Shown: piece after piece, positions 24,097-36,261 of the stretch
Layout of the letters: every line of letters starts with the position of its first letter
Position numbering within the stretch: the stretch's first letter is position 1
From: Gamarada debralockiae
Taxonomy: Eukaryota; Ascomycota; Leotiomycetes; Helotiales; Hyphodiscaceae
Length of the DNA: 64,000 bases
Direction: 5' to 3'
Assembly: GCA_002803225.1 (NCBI GenBank)
Contig: NXFV01002036.1
Location: forward strand, 1-64,000
The notes under the pieces: model-generated
Told to the model about the DNA's origin: nothing
Seen by the model: the letters and a program-made list of their open reading frames with translations, nothing else
Database searches by the model: none
Program-made: the position numbers and the translations under genes

Positions 24097-27000
24097 ATGT
24101 CGGTCCTCCCTCCTGAGGTACATGCAGAGCTTGCGCAGCTTTTGGATGCGCTGCAGTCATCCGACAACAGTGTTCGAGCTCAAGCCGAAGAGCATCTCGC
24201 CAACAACTGGACGGCCACCAAGCCTGAGATGCTGTTGATGGGTTTGGTAGAGCAGATTCAAGGATCCAATGATGCGACAGTAAGACATCCACCCCAATTC
24301 TAGATTATGGGAAAATATAGCAATATACTGACATGTTTCGAACCTGCAGACGCGTTCCTTCGCTGCTGTCATCTTCCGTCGAATTGCCTCCAAATCCCGC
24401 AAGCTACCGAACGATCAAACTGTCGAGCTCTTCCTCTCTTTACCACAAGAGCAAGCCTATGCCATCAGACAGAAACTCCTCCAAGCTCTGGCCACCGAGT
24501 CCACCAATAGCGTGCGAAATAAGATCGGTGACGCGGTCGCAGAAATCGCGAGAGAGTATTCCGATAGCAGTTCGTCATCCGAAGTCGATTAAATTCGAGT
24601 ATCCCCGCGATTTGGATCTTGCAGACTGACCTTGTGTAGAGGAACAATGGCCGGAAATTTTGGGCGTTCTGTTCACCCTCAGCATATCAGAGCAGGTTGG
24701 GCAGCGTGAGATCGCATACCGAATATTTTCTACAACGCCTGGAATCATTGAGAAGCAGCACGAGGATACTGTGCTTTCTGCTTTCACGAAGGGCTTCAAG
24801 GATGTAGACGTTTCTGTAAGTCTTCAATTCTATCCGCCTTGCCTTCTGATCACTAACAAGAGTCTAGGTCCGCCTATCAGCTATGGAAGCATTTGCTTCA
24901 TTCTTCCGCAGTATAAACAAGAAGTCCCAACAAAAATACTACGCCCTCATCCCCGAAGTTCTGAATATCCTGCCACCTATCAAGGAAAATCGAGAGTCGG
25001 ATGAGCTCACGAGAGCCCTGATTGCCCTGATTGACCTTGCTGAGGTTGCACCCAAAATGTTTAGACCGCTCTTTCACAATTTAGTATCTTTCAGCATCTC
25101 AGTTGTCCAAGACAAGGAGCTCACCGACCAAGCACGCCAGAATGCACTCGAGCTTATGGCAACCTTTGCAGACTATGCGCCCGCCTTGTGCAAAAAGGAT
25201 CCCACATACACCAATGATATGATTACACAATGCTTGAGTCTGATGACTGATATCGGCGTCGACGATGATGATGCTGCCGAATGGAATGCTTCCGACGATG
25301 TAAGTAAAAATATTCGAATCCCGGCCCCTCCGAACGATCGTTAACCCCTTCCAGATGGACCCTGAAGAAAGCGATCTCAACCACGTTGCTGGCGAGCAAT
25401 GTATGGATCGTTTGGCAAACAAACTCGGAGGCCAAACCATTCTTGCACCAACCTTTGGCTGGCTTCCCAGAATGATGCTCTCCGATGCTTGGCGAGATCG
25501 TCATGCAGCTCTCATGGCCATTTCTGCCATCTCAGAGGGTTGCCGAGAGCTGATGGTTGGTGAACTGAATAAGGTCTTGGAGCTTGTTGTTCCAGCTCTC
25601 AGAGACCCACACCCTCGAGTTCGTTGGGCTGGATGCAATGCTCTTGGACAGATGAGTACAGATTTTGCCGGAACCATGCAGGAGAAATATCACCAAATCG
25701 TGGTCCCAGCCATCATCCCAGTCCTTAACTCCCCCGAACCCCGCGTCCAAGCACATGCAGCTGCCGCTCTTGTCAACTTCTGCGAAGAGGCCGAAAAGGA
25801 AATTCTAGAGCCGTATCTCGACGATCTTTTAACACACCTCTTCCAGCTCCTTCAAAGCCCCAAACGCTATGTCCAAGAACAAGCACTTTCTACGATTGCG
25901 ACAATTGCAGATTCAGCAGAGGCCGCCTTCTCAAAATACTACGATACCCTCATGCCTCTCCTCTTCCAAGTCTTACAGCAAGAGAACACAAAGGAACTTC
26001 GTTTGCTTAGAGCAAAAGCCATGGAATGTGCTACGCTAATTGCTCTCGCGGTTGGCAAGCAAAGACTAGGCACTGATGCGATGACTTTGGTGCAGTTGTT
26101 GGCAACCATCCAACAGGGTATTGTGGATGCCGACGATCCTCAAGCTCAGTATCTCATGCACTGCTGGGGACGAATGTGCCGAGTCTTGGGTGCCGATTTC
26201 TTACCGTTCTTGCCAAGTGTGATGCCTCCGTTGATGGAATTGGCTAGCGCAAAGGCTGATATCCAGCTCTTAGATGATGAGGAGCAGGTTGAGCAGGTGC
26301 AGCAGGAGGAAGGCTGGGAACTTGTTCCTCTCAAGGGCAAGGTCATTGGCATCAAGACCAGCACTCTCGACGATAAGCACATGGCTATAGAGCTCCTGGT
26401 TGTGTACGCACAAGTTCTCGAAGGCGCCTTTTCACCTTATGTCGAAGAGGTCATGGGAAAGATCGCGTTGCCTGGTCTAGCCTTCTTCTTCCACGACCCT
26501 GTCCGCGTTGTTTCGGCCAAGTGCGTTCCACAACTCCTCAACTCCTATAAGAAAGCATTTGGAGTCGGATCAGGACAACTGCAAAATCTCTGGAATGGAA
26601 CGATCGAAAAGCTATTGGAAGTCCTCAGCGCTGAGCCTGCAGTCGACACTCTTGCGGAAATGTACCAGTGCTTCTACGAATCAATCGAAGTCATGGGCAA
26701 GGACTGTCTTACTCAACAACACATGCAAACCTTTATGGACTCAGCAACCTCAGCCTTGGAAGACTACAAGGACCGTGTTGCTGCCAGAGCGGAAGAAAAA
26801 GCCGAAGGCAACCTGGAGGAGGGTGAGGAGGAGACTGAAGATATGCTGTTCGCTATTGAGGACGACCAAACGCTTCTCTCAGACATGAACAAGGCCTTCC
26901 ACTGCATTTTCAAGAACCACGGTGTCGCTTTTCTTCCTGCGTGGGAACGCCTCCACGGTACATATGAAGCTTTCCTCAAGAGCCAAGATCCAACACAAAG

Positions 27001-27684
27001 ACAATGGGGCCTCTGCATTATGGACGATGTACTTGAGTTCTGTGGTGAGCGAAGTTGGGCCTATAGCCCCCACATCATCGAACCTCTCATTGCTGGTTGC
27101 AGAGATCCAGCGCCCGCCAATCGCCAGGCAGCTGCGTATGGTATTGGTGTCGCTGCGCATAAGGGTGGATCACAATGGTCGCAGTTCTTGGGAGCTGCAA
27201 TTGAGGTTCTTTTCCAAGTCACTCAATTTCCGAATGCTCGAGGAGATGACGATGTCTATGCAACAGAAAACGCTTGTGCAGCCATCGCCAAAGTCATGCA
27301 TTACAATGCCTCGGCTGTTCAGAACCCGCAACAAGTCGTTACTCAATGGATCGATACTCTACCCGTTGTCAATGATGAGGAAGCTGCGCCGTATGCTTAC
27401 GCCTACCTTTCTCAGCTTATCGACCAGTAAGTTTATACTCTCAATGACTGTATTTCGTGTATTAATTATTTTGTAGACAAAACCCTGCCGTGATCACACA
27501 AGCTGCTAAAGTGTTCGTCTTTATCGCCCAAGCTTTAGAAGCAGAGACGCTTCAAGGCCAAACAGCCACGCGAATTGTCACATCGGCGAAGCAGTTAATT
27601 GGGATAGCCGGCTTGGATGCAGCACAGCTCTTGCAACAGCTTTCGCCAGAAACTCAACAAACTGTCCGAGCTTATTTTGGTTGA
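24097..27684 (+). CDS. kap121: importin beta-3 (Kap121/Pse1/IPO5 family)
   Basis: Predicted 1096-residue karyopherin that carries ribosomal proteins, histones and transcription factors through the nuclear pore. Six exons: 24097..24279, 24350..24569, 24640..24815, 24868..25299, 25355..27426 and 27477..27684; every intron has GT-AG ends and the phases close. The protein is built of HEAT repeats. It starts with VLPPEVHAELAQLLDALQSS and the conserved ATRSFAAVIFRRIASK, and later has WRDRHAALMAISAISEG and HPRVRWAGCNALGQMSTDF. An acidic loop (EEGEEETEDML) and the C-terminal EDVYATENACAAIAKVM-type repeat (DDDVYATENACAAIAKVM) follow. The length equals that of yeast Pse1. Nothing is missing. Confidence 0.95.
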
Positions 27685-28799
27685 TTAATAATGGAAGCTG
27701 GGGCTTGGCTATTGGAGAGGGATCTGGAGATACCTCCGGCGAGATTGACGATTAGAATGATACCACATGAGCACAGCTTCTTTTTCATTTGTCTTGGGAA
27801 GGGATGAAATGTCTGGGTTTGGCTTGGGTGGCCACATTTAGCATAGCGAGAGGCTTTGATGACTGGAGAGAAATGGAAAAAGACCTCGGGCACTATAGCG
27901 GCATTTGTAACCCCGATTTACAACGTAATTCGGGTCTATTTCCTCGCACGGAGTCAATAATACAATTCGACTGTATAGAAATCCAACCAGCATTACTGTG
28001 ATAGATGTTTTGTGCTTGATTGTATATAATTTCATCTCGTGGTCTCTCATGGCATTCTGAAAATCGATGTTGAAAATGCCCGGTTACGAAAAAGTGGGTC
28101 AATCAGCCACCCCCGGTTTGGCAACGATTCTCCATTGAACTACTGACTGGCAAACGAAGATCAACAAACCGTCCTCCAAGACTCCAACCTCCGCGCTGTT
28201 CTTGTTACCGTCGTACGATACCACGAAAGTCTGCCATATCTTTGGGTACATGCGGTCATACCACGGAAGCGTATCACTCCACCCCCAGCGCCACGGCTTC
28301 TGCAGGGCGTCCACATTGTCCTATCAATGAGGAGAAAGCCTTCGACGACGCGGCCGCCTTCCTCTGGTTGTACGGAACCCCAAAACATAAATCCGACTAC
28401 ATCTCTTGTCGACATATCATAATTCCATCCCCTGCCCATCGTGTTTGAGTCACAGACCGAGAATCAGCCCAGACTCGTGGCCTTCGATACAGACTGCTCG
28501 TCCATCCTTTTGACACACGGAAATTGGTGCGATAGTGGCGAGATTATATTGAAACGAATATTTCACGACACTAGCCTTGCAGGCTTTACTTGCGCGAGCG
28601 GACGCTACTCGAAGCCTGTACTTCTGGGACAGACACAGCGGCTGTGTGCATGACCTAGAGGATCACGATTTCGACCTACACTTGGGTTCACGAATAGATA
28701 CCACAACGATCTTGAGACTGAGTTTGAGACTCATGAATTTGCCAGAAGCCTCCTATATACCCGCGACCGAGGAAGAGCCCCAGGGCAGATGTTGGGACC
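27685..28799. promoter_or_regulatory. importin 3' flank and wc-1 upstream region
   Basis: About 1.1 kb without a supported gene. The wc-1 promoter and a leader with several upstream ATG codons (for example 28242 and 28441) lie here. No TATA box stands out. Confidence 0.4.
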
Positions 28800-31700
28800 A
28801 TGAATCAGTTCTTTGGCACGCAATTCTCCCAACAGGATTTACAGGCGCGGCTGCAACAGAGGAGACGCAATGGATCTCTACAGACCATGTCGCTGGGACT
28901 ACCAGTGCCGCAAGATAATGCCAACACGATGGATATGAGCGATATGGGTGGTGGCGATTCGCTGGACGATATTATCATGCAGAACAATAAGGAGTTACAA
29001 CGGCGGCAGAGTCAACCGAGGCCATACCCGGGGCAGGAGATTGACCGCCGGTCGTCGATGATGGAGTTTGGTAACAGCAGTAGTAATCTTAATGGGTTTC
29101 AGTTCGGGCAACCAACTTCGACAGTGGGGGATCCGGTTTTGAGGCGCCAATCGACAGGCGAATTGGATATGGTGACTGGATATGCGGATATGTCATTGGG
29201 GATGAATATACAAGGACCGCAGATGGGATTCTCTTCTGCAATGCAAACCTCCGAGCCGCTGACGATCGATACGAGTGCTTTTCCAGGGATGTCTGCAGAT
29301 ATGGTACAGGGAATGATGGGATATGCATCCATGGGGATGGAAAGCATGTCTGAGGACGAGGTAAACATGAACATGTTCTCGCCGACCCATTTCTCGCAGG
29401 GCTTTGTAAATTCAATGGAGCCGATTCCAGACTTCATGATGCCGGGCAACCAACAAGATCCAATGCCCTCACATCGTGGGAGCATACATGAAGAGCCGGA
29501 AGAAATGATGCCTCCTATGTCTGGCATTGCAGCTTCTGGCATTGCAGCTTCTGGCATTGCAGCTTCTGGCATTGCAGCTTCTGGCATTGCAGCTTCCGGC
29601 AACAGCATCGTCAGTTCACCTGCAAACATGAAGCTGGCTCAGAGTATGGTGGACTACAGCTCTCCAGTAACGGCCAATATGCCACCGCCTCTTCCAAGTC
29701 AAGAGCCATCATACAGCATACCAGCAGTTACCCTCGCAGCATCAGCACCAGAGATAGAAGTCACAACTAAGCCGGAGCCGAAGTCACCTGTTTACAAAAA
29801 CATCTACTCGTCCAGTGGTTTCGACATGTTGGGAGCTTTGATGAAAGTTGCGACGAGGAAGAATCCCGAGATCAACATCGGAAAGGTCGACATGTCTTGC
29901 GCCTTCGTCGTTTGTGACATAACCCAAGCCGACGTGCCTATTATCTACGTATCCGACATCTTCGAGCGACTTACAGGCTATACCAAGCATGAGGTGCTGG
30001 GTCGAAATTGTCGATTTCTGCAATCACCGGAAGGGAAGGTTCAAGCTGGTATACGAAGAGAATTTGTTGACAACGACTCGGTGTGGTATCTGAAGCAGAG
30101 GTTAAATCAAAAGAGAGAAGCTCAACGAAGTTTGATCAATTACCGCAAAGGGGGACAACCTTTCATGAATCTTTTGACTATGATACCCATCACCGGAGAG
30201 GATGGCGACGAGATCAAGTATTATGTTGGATTCCAGGTCGATTTGGTAGAGAAGCCAACTTCCGTTGAGGGCAAGAACGCGAGTGGTTTGTATACCGTCG
30301 ATTATTCACAAGGCATGTTACCGCAATATGTTTGGCAACCACCAGACGGAACACGGCGTGCGGATAATGGGCAGACGATAAGCCGAGATGATGTTTCAAC
30401 CGTGTTGAGTTCCATCAATAGCAGTACCGAGTCAGAGCTGATGAAGCGGATGTGGGATAAGGTACTTTTGGAGAACACGGATGATGTCGTTCATGTCCTT
30501 TCTCTCAAAGGCCTCTTTCTCTACCTATCACCATCTGCTCGGAAAGTCCTGGAATACGATGCTTCAGAGCTCGTCGGTACAGCACTATCCTCTGTTTGCC
30601 ACCCCAGTGATATTGTCCCGGTCACTCGAGAGTTGAAGGACACTTCGACTGGAGCTCCAGTGAATGTGGTTTTCCGAATACGAAGGAAGAAGAGCGGATA
30701 CACTTGGTTTGAAAGTCATGGCTCATTATGCGTCGAACAAGGCAAGGGCCGAAAATGCATCATTCTTGTCGGAAGAGAAAGACCTGTCTATGCCCTCGCT
30801 CGACACGACATTGATGCGGCTGGAGGAATTGGTGAGAATGAAATGTGGACTAAACTGTCAACTTCTGGGATGTTCCTGTTCGTCTCATCAAACGTACGGA
30901 CGCTCCTTGATCGGTCGCCTGAAGACTTGGTTGGTACCAGTATTCAAGCCCTCATGCGATCGGAGTCGAGAGTTGAGTTCGGTCGCTCCCTTGAGAAGGC
31001 AAGAACTGGGAAGCGAGTAACATACAAGCACGAAGTCCTGAACAAGAGGGGCCTTGTACTTCAAGCGCAAACGACGTTGTACCCGGGTGACGCCACAGAA
31101 GGCCAAAAGCCGACCTTCTTGGTAGCCCAAACACGACTACTCAAGGCTTCGTCTCGATCCGTTCCTACTGGTCTAGGCTCTCACGGAAACAGCTCCAGAC
31201 CCATCACCTCAATAGGAAACGTGGATCATCACTCAGAAGACTCAACATCTAGATGCCACCCCTCCGCATTGGCCTCAGTCAAGCAGGAAGAGGAAATGAC
31301 TCCAAGATCCAGTACTTCACTACCAGGTCCAATTACTCAAGCAGGTGGCGGTGGCCTCCAAATTGGAACACAAGATATGGCCCTCGCATCCGAAGACAAC
31401 ATCTTCGACGAACTGAAAACAACACGCTGCACGAGTTGGCAATTTGAGCTGCGACAAATGGAGAAGTCGAATCGACTGCTAGCGGAAGAACTAGCATCTC
31501 TCTTATCCAACAAGAAGAAGCGGAAGCGAAGGAAAGGAGCCGGTCATCTGCAGCGCGATTGTGCGAATTGCCATACTCGCGTCACGCCAGAATGGAGAAG
31601 AGGCCCGTCCGGACAGAGAGATTTGTGCAATAGTTGTGGACTACGATGGGCGAAGCAGGTGAGTAAAAGCAGTCCCGATAATAGCGGGACCATCCGGTAT

Positions 31701-32398
31701 ACGCGGGGCTGGTCATCCCAACCATCAGATTCAGAGACTAGTCGAAGTTGAGACTTTCGTCTCGACCACGCCATCGCGGTTGCTCGTTGTGCTTTCTACT
31801 ATCGAAGTCCGTTTGAGATGATACGATGCGAGATGCCGTACTCCAAGTTCTGCACGACTGCCAGATATCTTTGTTTATATGCGCCCTCAACTTACCATCT
31901 ACACCACAACCTTTTTTTGATTTATTCTATTCTTCGATTTACCTTTTGCGACTATAAATGTCAGCATACCAACACGCACTCAATCGCACCGTCCTCGCTT
32001 TCCCAACGCCTCACTAACACCTCCTCCAGACCGGTCGCGTATCACCCCGCACCTCCACGCGCGGCGGTGACGCCAGCTCCAAAACCAGCCAGCGCTCCAC
32101 CTCACCCGTGCATTCACTACAGCTAGCGAACGAAGTCCAGCAAAAACAAAGTTTAACCAATACGCCTAATTTGAATCCAGCCCCGAAGGCTGTGGGTGGG
32201 AAGGCAAAGGGGAAAAATGTTGATGGCATGACGGGAGTGATCGGGACGGGAACAGCGGTGCCGGGGAGTTTGGGGGGGAGGAGTACGGTTGAGAGTATGC
32301 CGGTTCATATGCCAAGTCGGGGATTTAGGGAGGGTGGTGAGAGGGGTATTACAAAGATTGATGAGGAGGTTGGGAGTGGGGGTGGTGATGCGAGCTGA
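28800..32398 (+). CDS. wc-1: White Collar-1 blue-light receptor and GATA factor
   Basis: Predicted 1075-residue blue-light photoreceptor that binds flavin through a LOV domain and, with WC-2, activates light-induced genes. Exons 28800..31658 and 32030..32398, separated by a 371-bp intron. The LOV motif GRNCRFLQ has the photo-active Cys at residue 404, followed by the extended WC-1-type loop and [19 protein letters not shown]. Two further PAS domains follow (about residues 545-660 and 680-785). A basic stretch KKKRKRRK precedes the GATA zinc finger, C921-x2-C924-x18-C943-x2-C946. The exon break falls directly after GLRWAKQ. Exon 2 restores the usual TGRVSPRTS continuation and a Ser/Gly-rich tail. 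Reading through the intron would stop at 31751 (983 residues). A run of SGIAA repeats sits in the N-terminal activation region. Confidence 0.95.
29519..29602 (+). repeat. 15-bp in-frame tandem repeat in wc-1
   Basis: Five near-identical 15-bp units (CTGGCATTGCAGCTT) encode consecutive S-G-I-A-A pentapeptides. Four adjacent units are identical at the base level and the last ends TTCCGG, so the expansion looks recent. Confidence 0.9.
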
Positions 32399-32765
32399 AG
32401 CGGTATCTGCGGAGATATTGTTATGATTCGATGACGGACAGGATTGAGCACGTCTGAACAGGGTGGGATGGTAAGGAGTACGAGGATAGGTCGTAAGGAG
32501 GGGACTTGAGTTGGGAAGGTGACGTGACTGGCTGGATAGTTGGACGACGAATTTGCTACAACAAAAAGGAAACAGGCAATAAGGGAAGGGTTCATTTCCA
32601 AGCGAAGGCGCTAATGGGGCAGACATCTTTGGGGTCAGGGGTTCCGGTGGCTTGATTTTGGAGGATTAGCCTTCTTGAGTTCGCGACTTTGCTTCTAGAA
32701 ATGAGATGAGATGTTTGTGCTCTGAATTTGTTAATCCTGTGTATCTCAACATTCTGCCGTCGTTT
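32399..32765. other. convergent 3' flanks of wc-1 and HNH gene
   Basis: No gene. Contains the 3' untranslated DNA of two convergent genes. Confidence 0.4.
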
Positions 32766-34073
32766 TCAGTCTTCAAGCCTCCAAATGTCGTCGTCATCTG
32801 AGAAATCCTTCTTCATCAGCTCTAGAGAGACCTCAGTGGCGACCAATTTTGCATCGTCTTCAAGAGACATTCCACCCAGCATTTCCGTCAAATCCTCGAC
32901 TTCAACCCCCAAAATCTTCGCGCTGTCCGCCCCCCAATGCTCCGCCAAGTACTTCAAAGTACTTTTGTTGTACCATGATCCCGTATTTCCCCAGGTTCTA
33001 CCATCAATGAGTTTCAGAATCTTCTGCTCAAAACCCTTTCTTTGCAGCTTGTGATTTCGCATCAATGAGGTAATAAAGTGCCAATACACGTTCTTGAGGC
33101 CCGGTCGCTCATTGTTTCTGAATTGCAAGGTGGTGTTGTTTAATTCGGATAATTTGATACCGTTGGGTTTCTCTCCGAGGACTGAGTCGTCAAGGACGAT
33201 GAATGTAAACTCAGCTGGCTTTCCGTCTGGCTTCTCGTGGCCAATCAATGTGACTTGGGCTCTGTCGAACATTCTTTCGAGGGCACGGTGGATGACGAGG
33301 CCGTTGTCCAACGACCACATTAACTCAAATCCTCTGCTAGGCTGCCCGAACATGAACCCCATATTTTTGAAGCCGATTTGGTGCGGGACAATGTGTGCTG
33401 CTGTGATGCAACCCGCTGCACACCATTCCTTCGTGATTGGACACCATGACTTATTTTTGTCTGCGGGATCGTAGGTTCCATAGTATGCTTTCAAAGCATT
33501 CTTCCATTCGTTGTGGGGGCCGTCTCGTTTGTCTTCAGGGTGAGATAGGTCGCGGTCTTCCATGAACATTTTGGCGACAGCTTCCGAGTAAGCCGAAGGC
33601 CAGTCGATTTCCTTTGTAGCGTCCAACTTGTGTTGAAGTTTCTTGATGTTGCGGGCCACGAGAATTTGAGTTTGAGCAATTCTGTAGCGGTGCTTCTGCG
33701 CAAGATCTTTCTGGTCCTTGAAATCATCGTCGCTGATCTCGTATTTCTTCTTCAGTTCGATCAGGCCTTCTTCGACATTTCTCCAGGCTTTCTCATCTAC
33801 GAGTAGGAGCTCGTGCTGGTCATTCAAAAAGTCCAGGGACTTTGAAGATGAATTTGAAGAGGTGGTAGATCTGATAGTGTAGCTGGAGACCTTTTCTCTA
33901 AGGGACTGGGACTGTACGGAGAGTGTGTTGGAGACTTGGCGGTTTCGCTGCGGGAGCAAAGATGAAGTTCTCGTAGGCACAACGTGGATTTCATGTTCGA
34001 ACCGTTTCTCTCGATCACGGATGATGCCTTTGTCGAGGTTGCCCATGGCGAAATTGAAGTCTCTCGGAGGCAT
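32766..34073 (-). CDS. HNH-endonuclease-domain protein, 435 aa
   Basis: Intact single-exon gene of a large fungal family of proteins with one HNH nuclease domain (HNH_2 type) and unknown role. The N-terminal 200 residues are hydrophilic and partly helical. The HNH core is visible at residues 211-270: CPITKEWC (C211, C218), AAHIVPHQIG with His227 of the AHIVP motif, then WSLDNGLVIHRALERMFD with Asn257 and His262. The remainder is alpha/beta-looking and ends in an acidic DDDDIWRLED tail. Such genes are often multi-copy and variable in Helotiales-like fungi. Whether the nuclease is active cannot be told; the His-Asn-His residues are present. It converges on wc-1 and has no functional neighbour. 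Confidence 0.85.
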   Translation of the reverse strand: MPPRDFNFAMGNLDKGIIRDREKRFEHEIHVVPTRTSSLLPQRNRQVSNTLSVQSQSLREKVSSYTIRSTTSSNSSSKSLDFLNDQHELLLVDEKAWRNVEEGLIELKKKYEISDDDFKDQKDLAQKHRYRIAQTQILVARNIKKLQHKLDATKEIDWPSAYSEAVAKMFMEDRDLSHPEDKRDGPHNEWKNALKAYYGTYDPADKNKSWCPITKEWCAAGCITAAHIVPHQIGFKNMGFMFGQPSRGFELMWSLDNGLVIHRALERMFDRAQVTLIGHEKPDGKPAEFTFIVLDDSVLGEKPNGIKLSELNNTTLQFRNNERPGLKNVYWHFITSLMRNHKLQRKGFEQKILKLIDGRTWGNTGSWYNKSTLKYLAEHWGADSAKILGVEVEDLTEMLGGMSLEDDAKLVATEVSLELMKKDFSDDDDIWRLED

Positions 34074-34556
34074 GATGTTGGTAGAACTTTGATGTTGTTG
34101 GTGTTGAAATCAAAATTGAACTGATTTGAAGTTGGTTGAATGTTGACAAATATTCAGAAGGTTGTGCGATTTTTATCTCTCCAAGGTGACTCAGTCCAAA
34201 TAGCAATCGCATAGTTATTTGGTTGCGACCAGCTCAAATAGGAGGAGCTAGATTAAGCGAAAAACCAAGTTCACGATTCGAGGCTCCGACTCAGAATTAC
34301 GAGATTACGAAAGGACTTCTGGCCAGGTCTACCAATCCAGCATGCAGCTGTGCAAATTAAATTGGAGACAGCCATGAGAAGAAACAGACTGCATTTATTC
34401 TACACAATGCTGGGTATTCTTCTAGGTGAAAAACAGGATTGAAATTTATGCCCGTCATCATGAACTGCTTATGCCAATAATGCCACCTCAAATGAGGCCA
34501 CAGCCAAGTCGTGAAATCACCTCAAGAAACGCATGAACATACTGACAACACTGAAT
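34074..34556. other. intergenic, HNH-gene promoter side
   Basis: About 480 bp without a gene: upstream DNA of the HNH gene and the 3' flank of the PP28-like gene. A CAAT-rich patch lies near 34200-34240. Confidence 0.4.
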
Positions 34557-35425
34557 TCACTTCTTCGCCTTGCCTTTGCCCTTCGCTGCGCCGCCCAAAG
34601 CGGCCTCTCTTCTCCTCGCCTCACGAGCATCAATCTCTGCCCTCTTGCTCTTCTCAGCCTCCTCGCGTTCTTCTTTCTCGGCCTTATATACTAGTTAGCA
34701 TCGCCCACGAATACTTGGCACAAACACTAACCTGCTTCCTAGCAGCCTCCGCCTCTCTCTTCTCCCGAATCAGCTTCAATCTAGCCAAATCCGCCTTCGC
34801 CTCATCCGTCTTTCCAGCCTCGTGCAACTTCTGATATCTCTCCTTAGCCTGCTGAGCAGCGATCGCCTCCTTCTCTCTACGACTCAACTCCGCAGGTGGC
34901 TTTCCCTTGCCCTTGCCCGCAACACTCAAATCCTTGACTCCCTCAGCAGCCTCGTCAACACTGACCGGTGCAGCCTTAGCCTGATTTCTCGCAGCCTTGG
35001 AATGGTTTGGGTTGGCAGGCATGTCCTCATCCTCACTCTCTTCCTCAGAGCTTGATGGCAGATCACCCGGTTGCGCGACGGTATTCTTCTTGCGGGCGAT
35101 GGCAGCTTCCTTTTTGGCTTTTGCGGCAGCGCGACGCTGCTCACGGGTCATGGCTGGCTTGTTGGACTCTTCTTCCTCTGATGAACTCTCCTCCTCGGAG
35201 TCTTCCTCTTCTTCTGATGTGCTGGCATTCGGATCTTTCTCGGAGATTTCGTTTCCATCGGCATCGAGAGGTCGGAGGTTGCGTGAGAAGTGCTTGCCAC
35301 CTAGAGATGTGTTAGAGGATGTATACGGTGATGTAATATGGTATGGACTACTTACCACCTCGTGTGAACTTCTTGAACTTGCCGCCACGGCCTCGTGCTC
35401 CACCCGGTGGTCCTCCTGGCGCCAT
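34557..35425 (-). CDS. PP28/PDAP1-like (28 kDa heat- and acid-stable phosphoprotein) family
   Basis: Predicted 254-residue, highly charged cytosolic protein of the casein-kinase-substrate PP28 (PDAP1) family. Minus-strand exons are 35356..35425, 34732..35300 and 34557..34682; introns of 55 and 48 bp have consensus ends and phases close. The start [20 protein letters not shown] is the usual Gly/Arg-rich, basic beginning with the conserved KFTRGGGKHFS. Acidic Ser clusters ([17 protein letters not shown]) are typical casein-kinase-2 sites. The conserved family core is [20 protein letters not shown] followed by [20 protein letters not shown]. The C-terminus is Ala/Lys-rich. The biochemical role is poorly known; animal homologues bind growth factor and translation-associated partners. 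Confidence 0.88.
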
Positions 35426-36261
35426 GATTGCAAGACTTTGTGCGACTAGAGGTTGTACGCAAGACGACGGTATCCTGTATCGAAAGGTATGCGGATTTGT
35501 GCGAGACCTTGTTGAAGGTGGGTACCTATGAATACACGTCCAGTAAGAGGGATTGTACTTGTTCGATCAAATGGAGGGGTCAAATTCAAGACCCCACTGA
35601 GTCAACATCTTCGAAGACGCCAGTCTCCTTTCGCCCAAGCGCGTCGCTTAAGGTTTTACCACGTGACAAATCTAAAATTTCTATTTCAAAATCGCGAAGC
35701 TCATCCTCTTCTTCTCTCTTTACATAAAACTACAATCCTTCATATTCACTCTGGCTTACGCCTCTTTCAATGGCAGGTCTTGGAGGGGAAAGTGGAGGAG
35801 AGAGGAGAATTATAATCGTTGACACTTACCCTTCGGCCTGTGGCATGAGAATGCGTTGGGTACGAAGAAATATTAAACAGCGGGACATCTCACTACCACG
35901 AAAGAGGCTACTGTGCGGCTTGCTGGAATATGGGTTCTGAAGACAATGGAAGCGGCACCTACGGTTTGGGCTCTTCGCGCCCCAATTCCACGTCGGGCGG
36001 ACAAAGGAGAAGTCTTCAACAAAGAACGCTCCGGAAGGGCCGCGAAGATGGCTTTAGTTTCGCCTGAGATCAATTGTTGTCCCTTGTAACTTTTTGTTTA
36101 TCTGCTGTGTATTTTAGCAAATAGTATTGAATCTTGCCTATGAATCAGCCGATTGTTCATGTTTGCTTCTCTTTGTGAATAATCAATCATGCTTCCAAAT
36201 AAGAATTTCCTCCACCCTCCTCTCCAGCATATCCCAAGAACCACCACTACATACAACGAAA
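35426..36261. promoter_or_regulatory. divergent promoter region, PP28-like and zinc-ribbon-like genes
   Basis: About 0.84 kb between two divergent genes. No further gene recognised. Confidence 0.4.

Noticed and set aside
31659..31751. WC-1 ending at 31751 as the main product
   Set aside because: The sequence after GLRWAKQ departs from the family, while the exon at 32030 restores the conserved TGRVSPRTS continuation; kept only as a possible retained-intron form.
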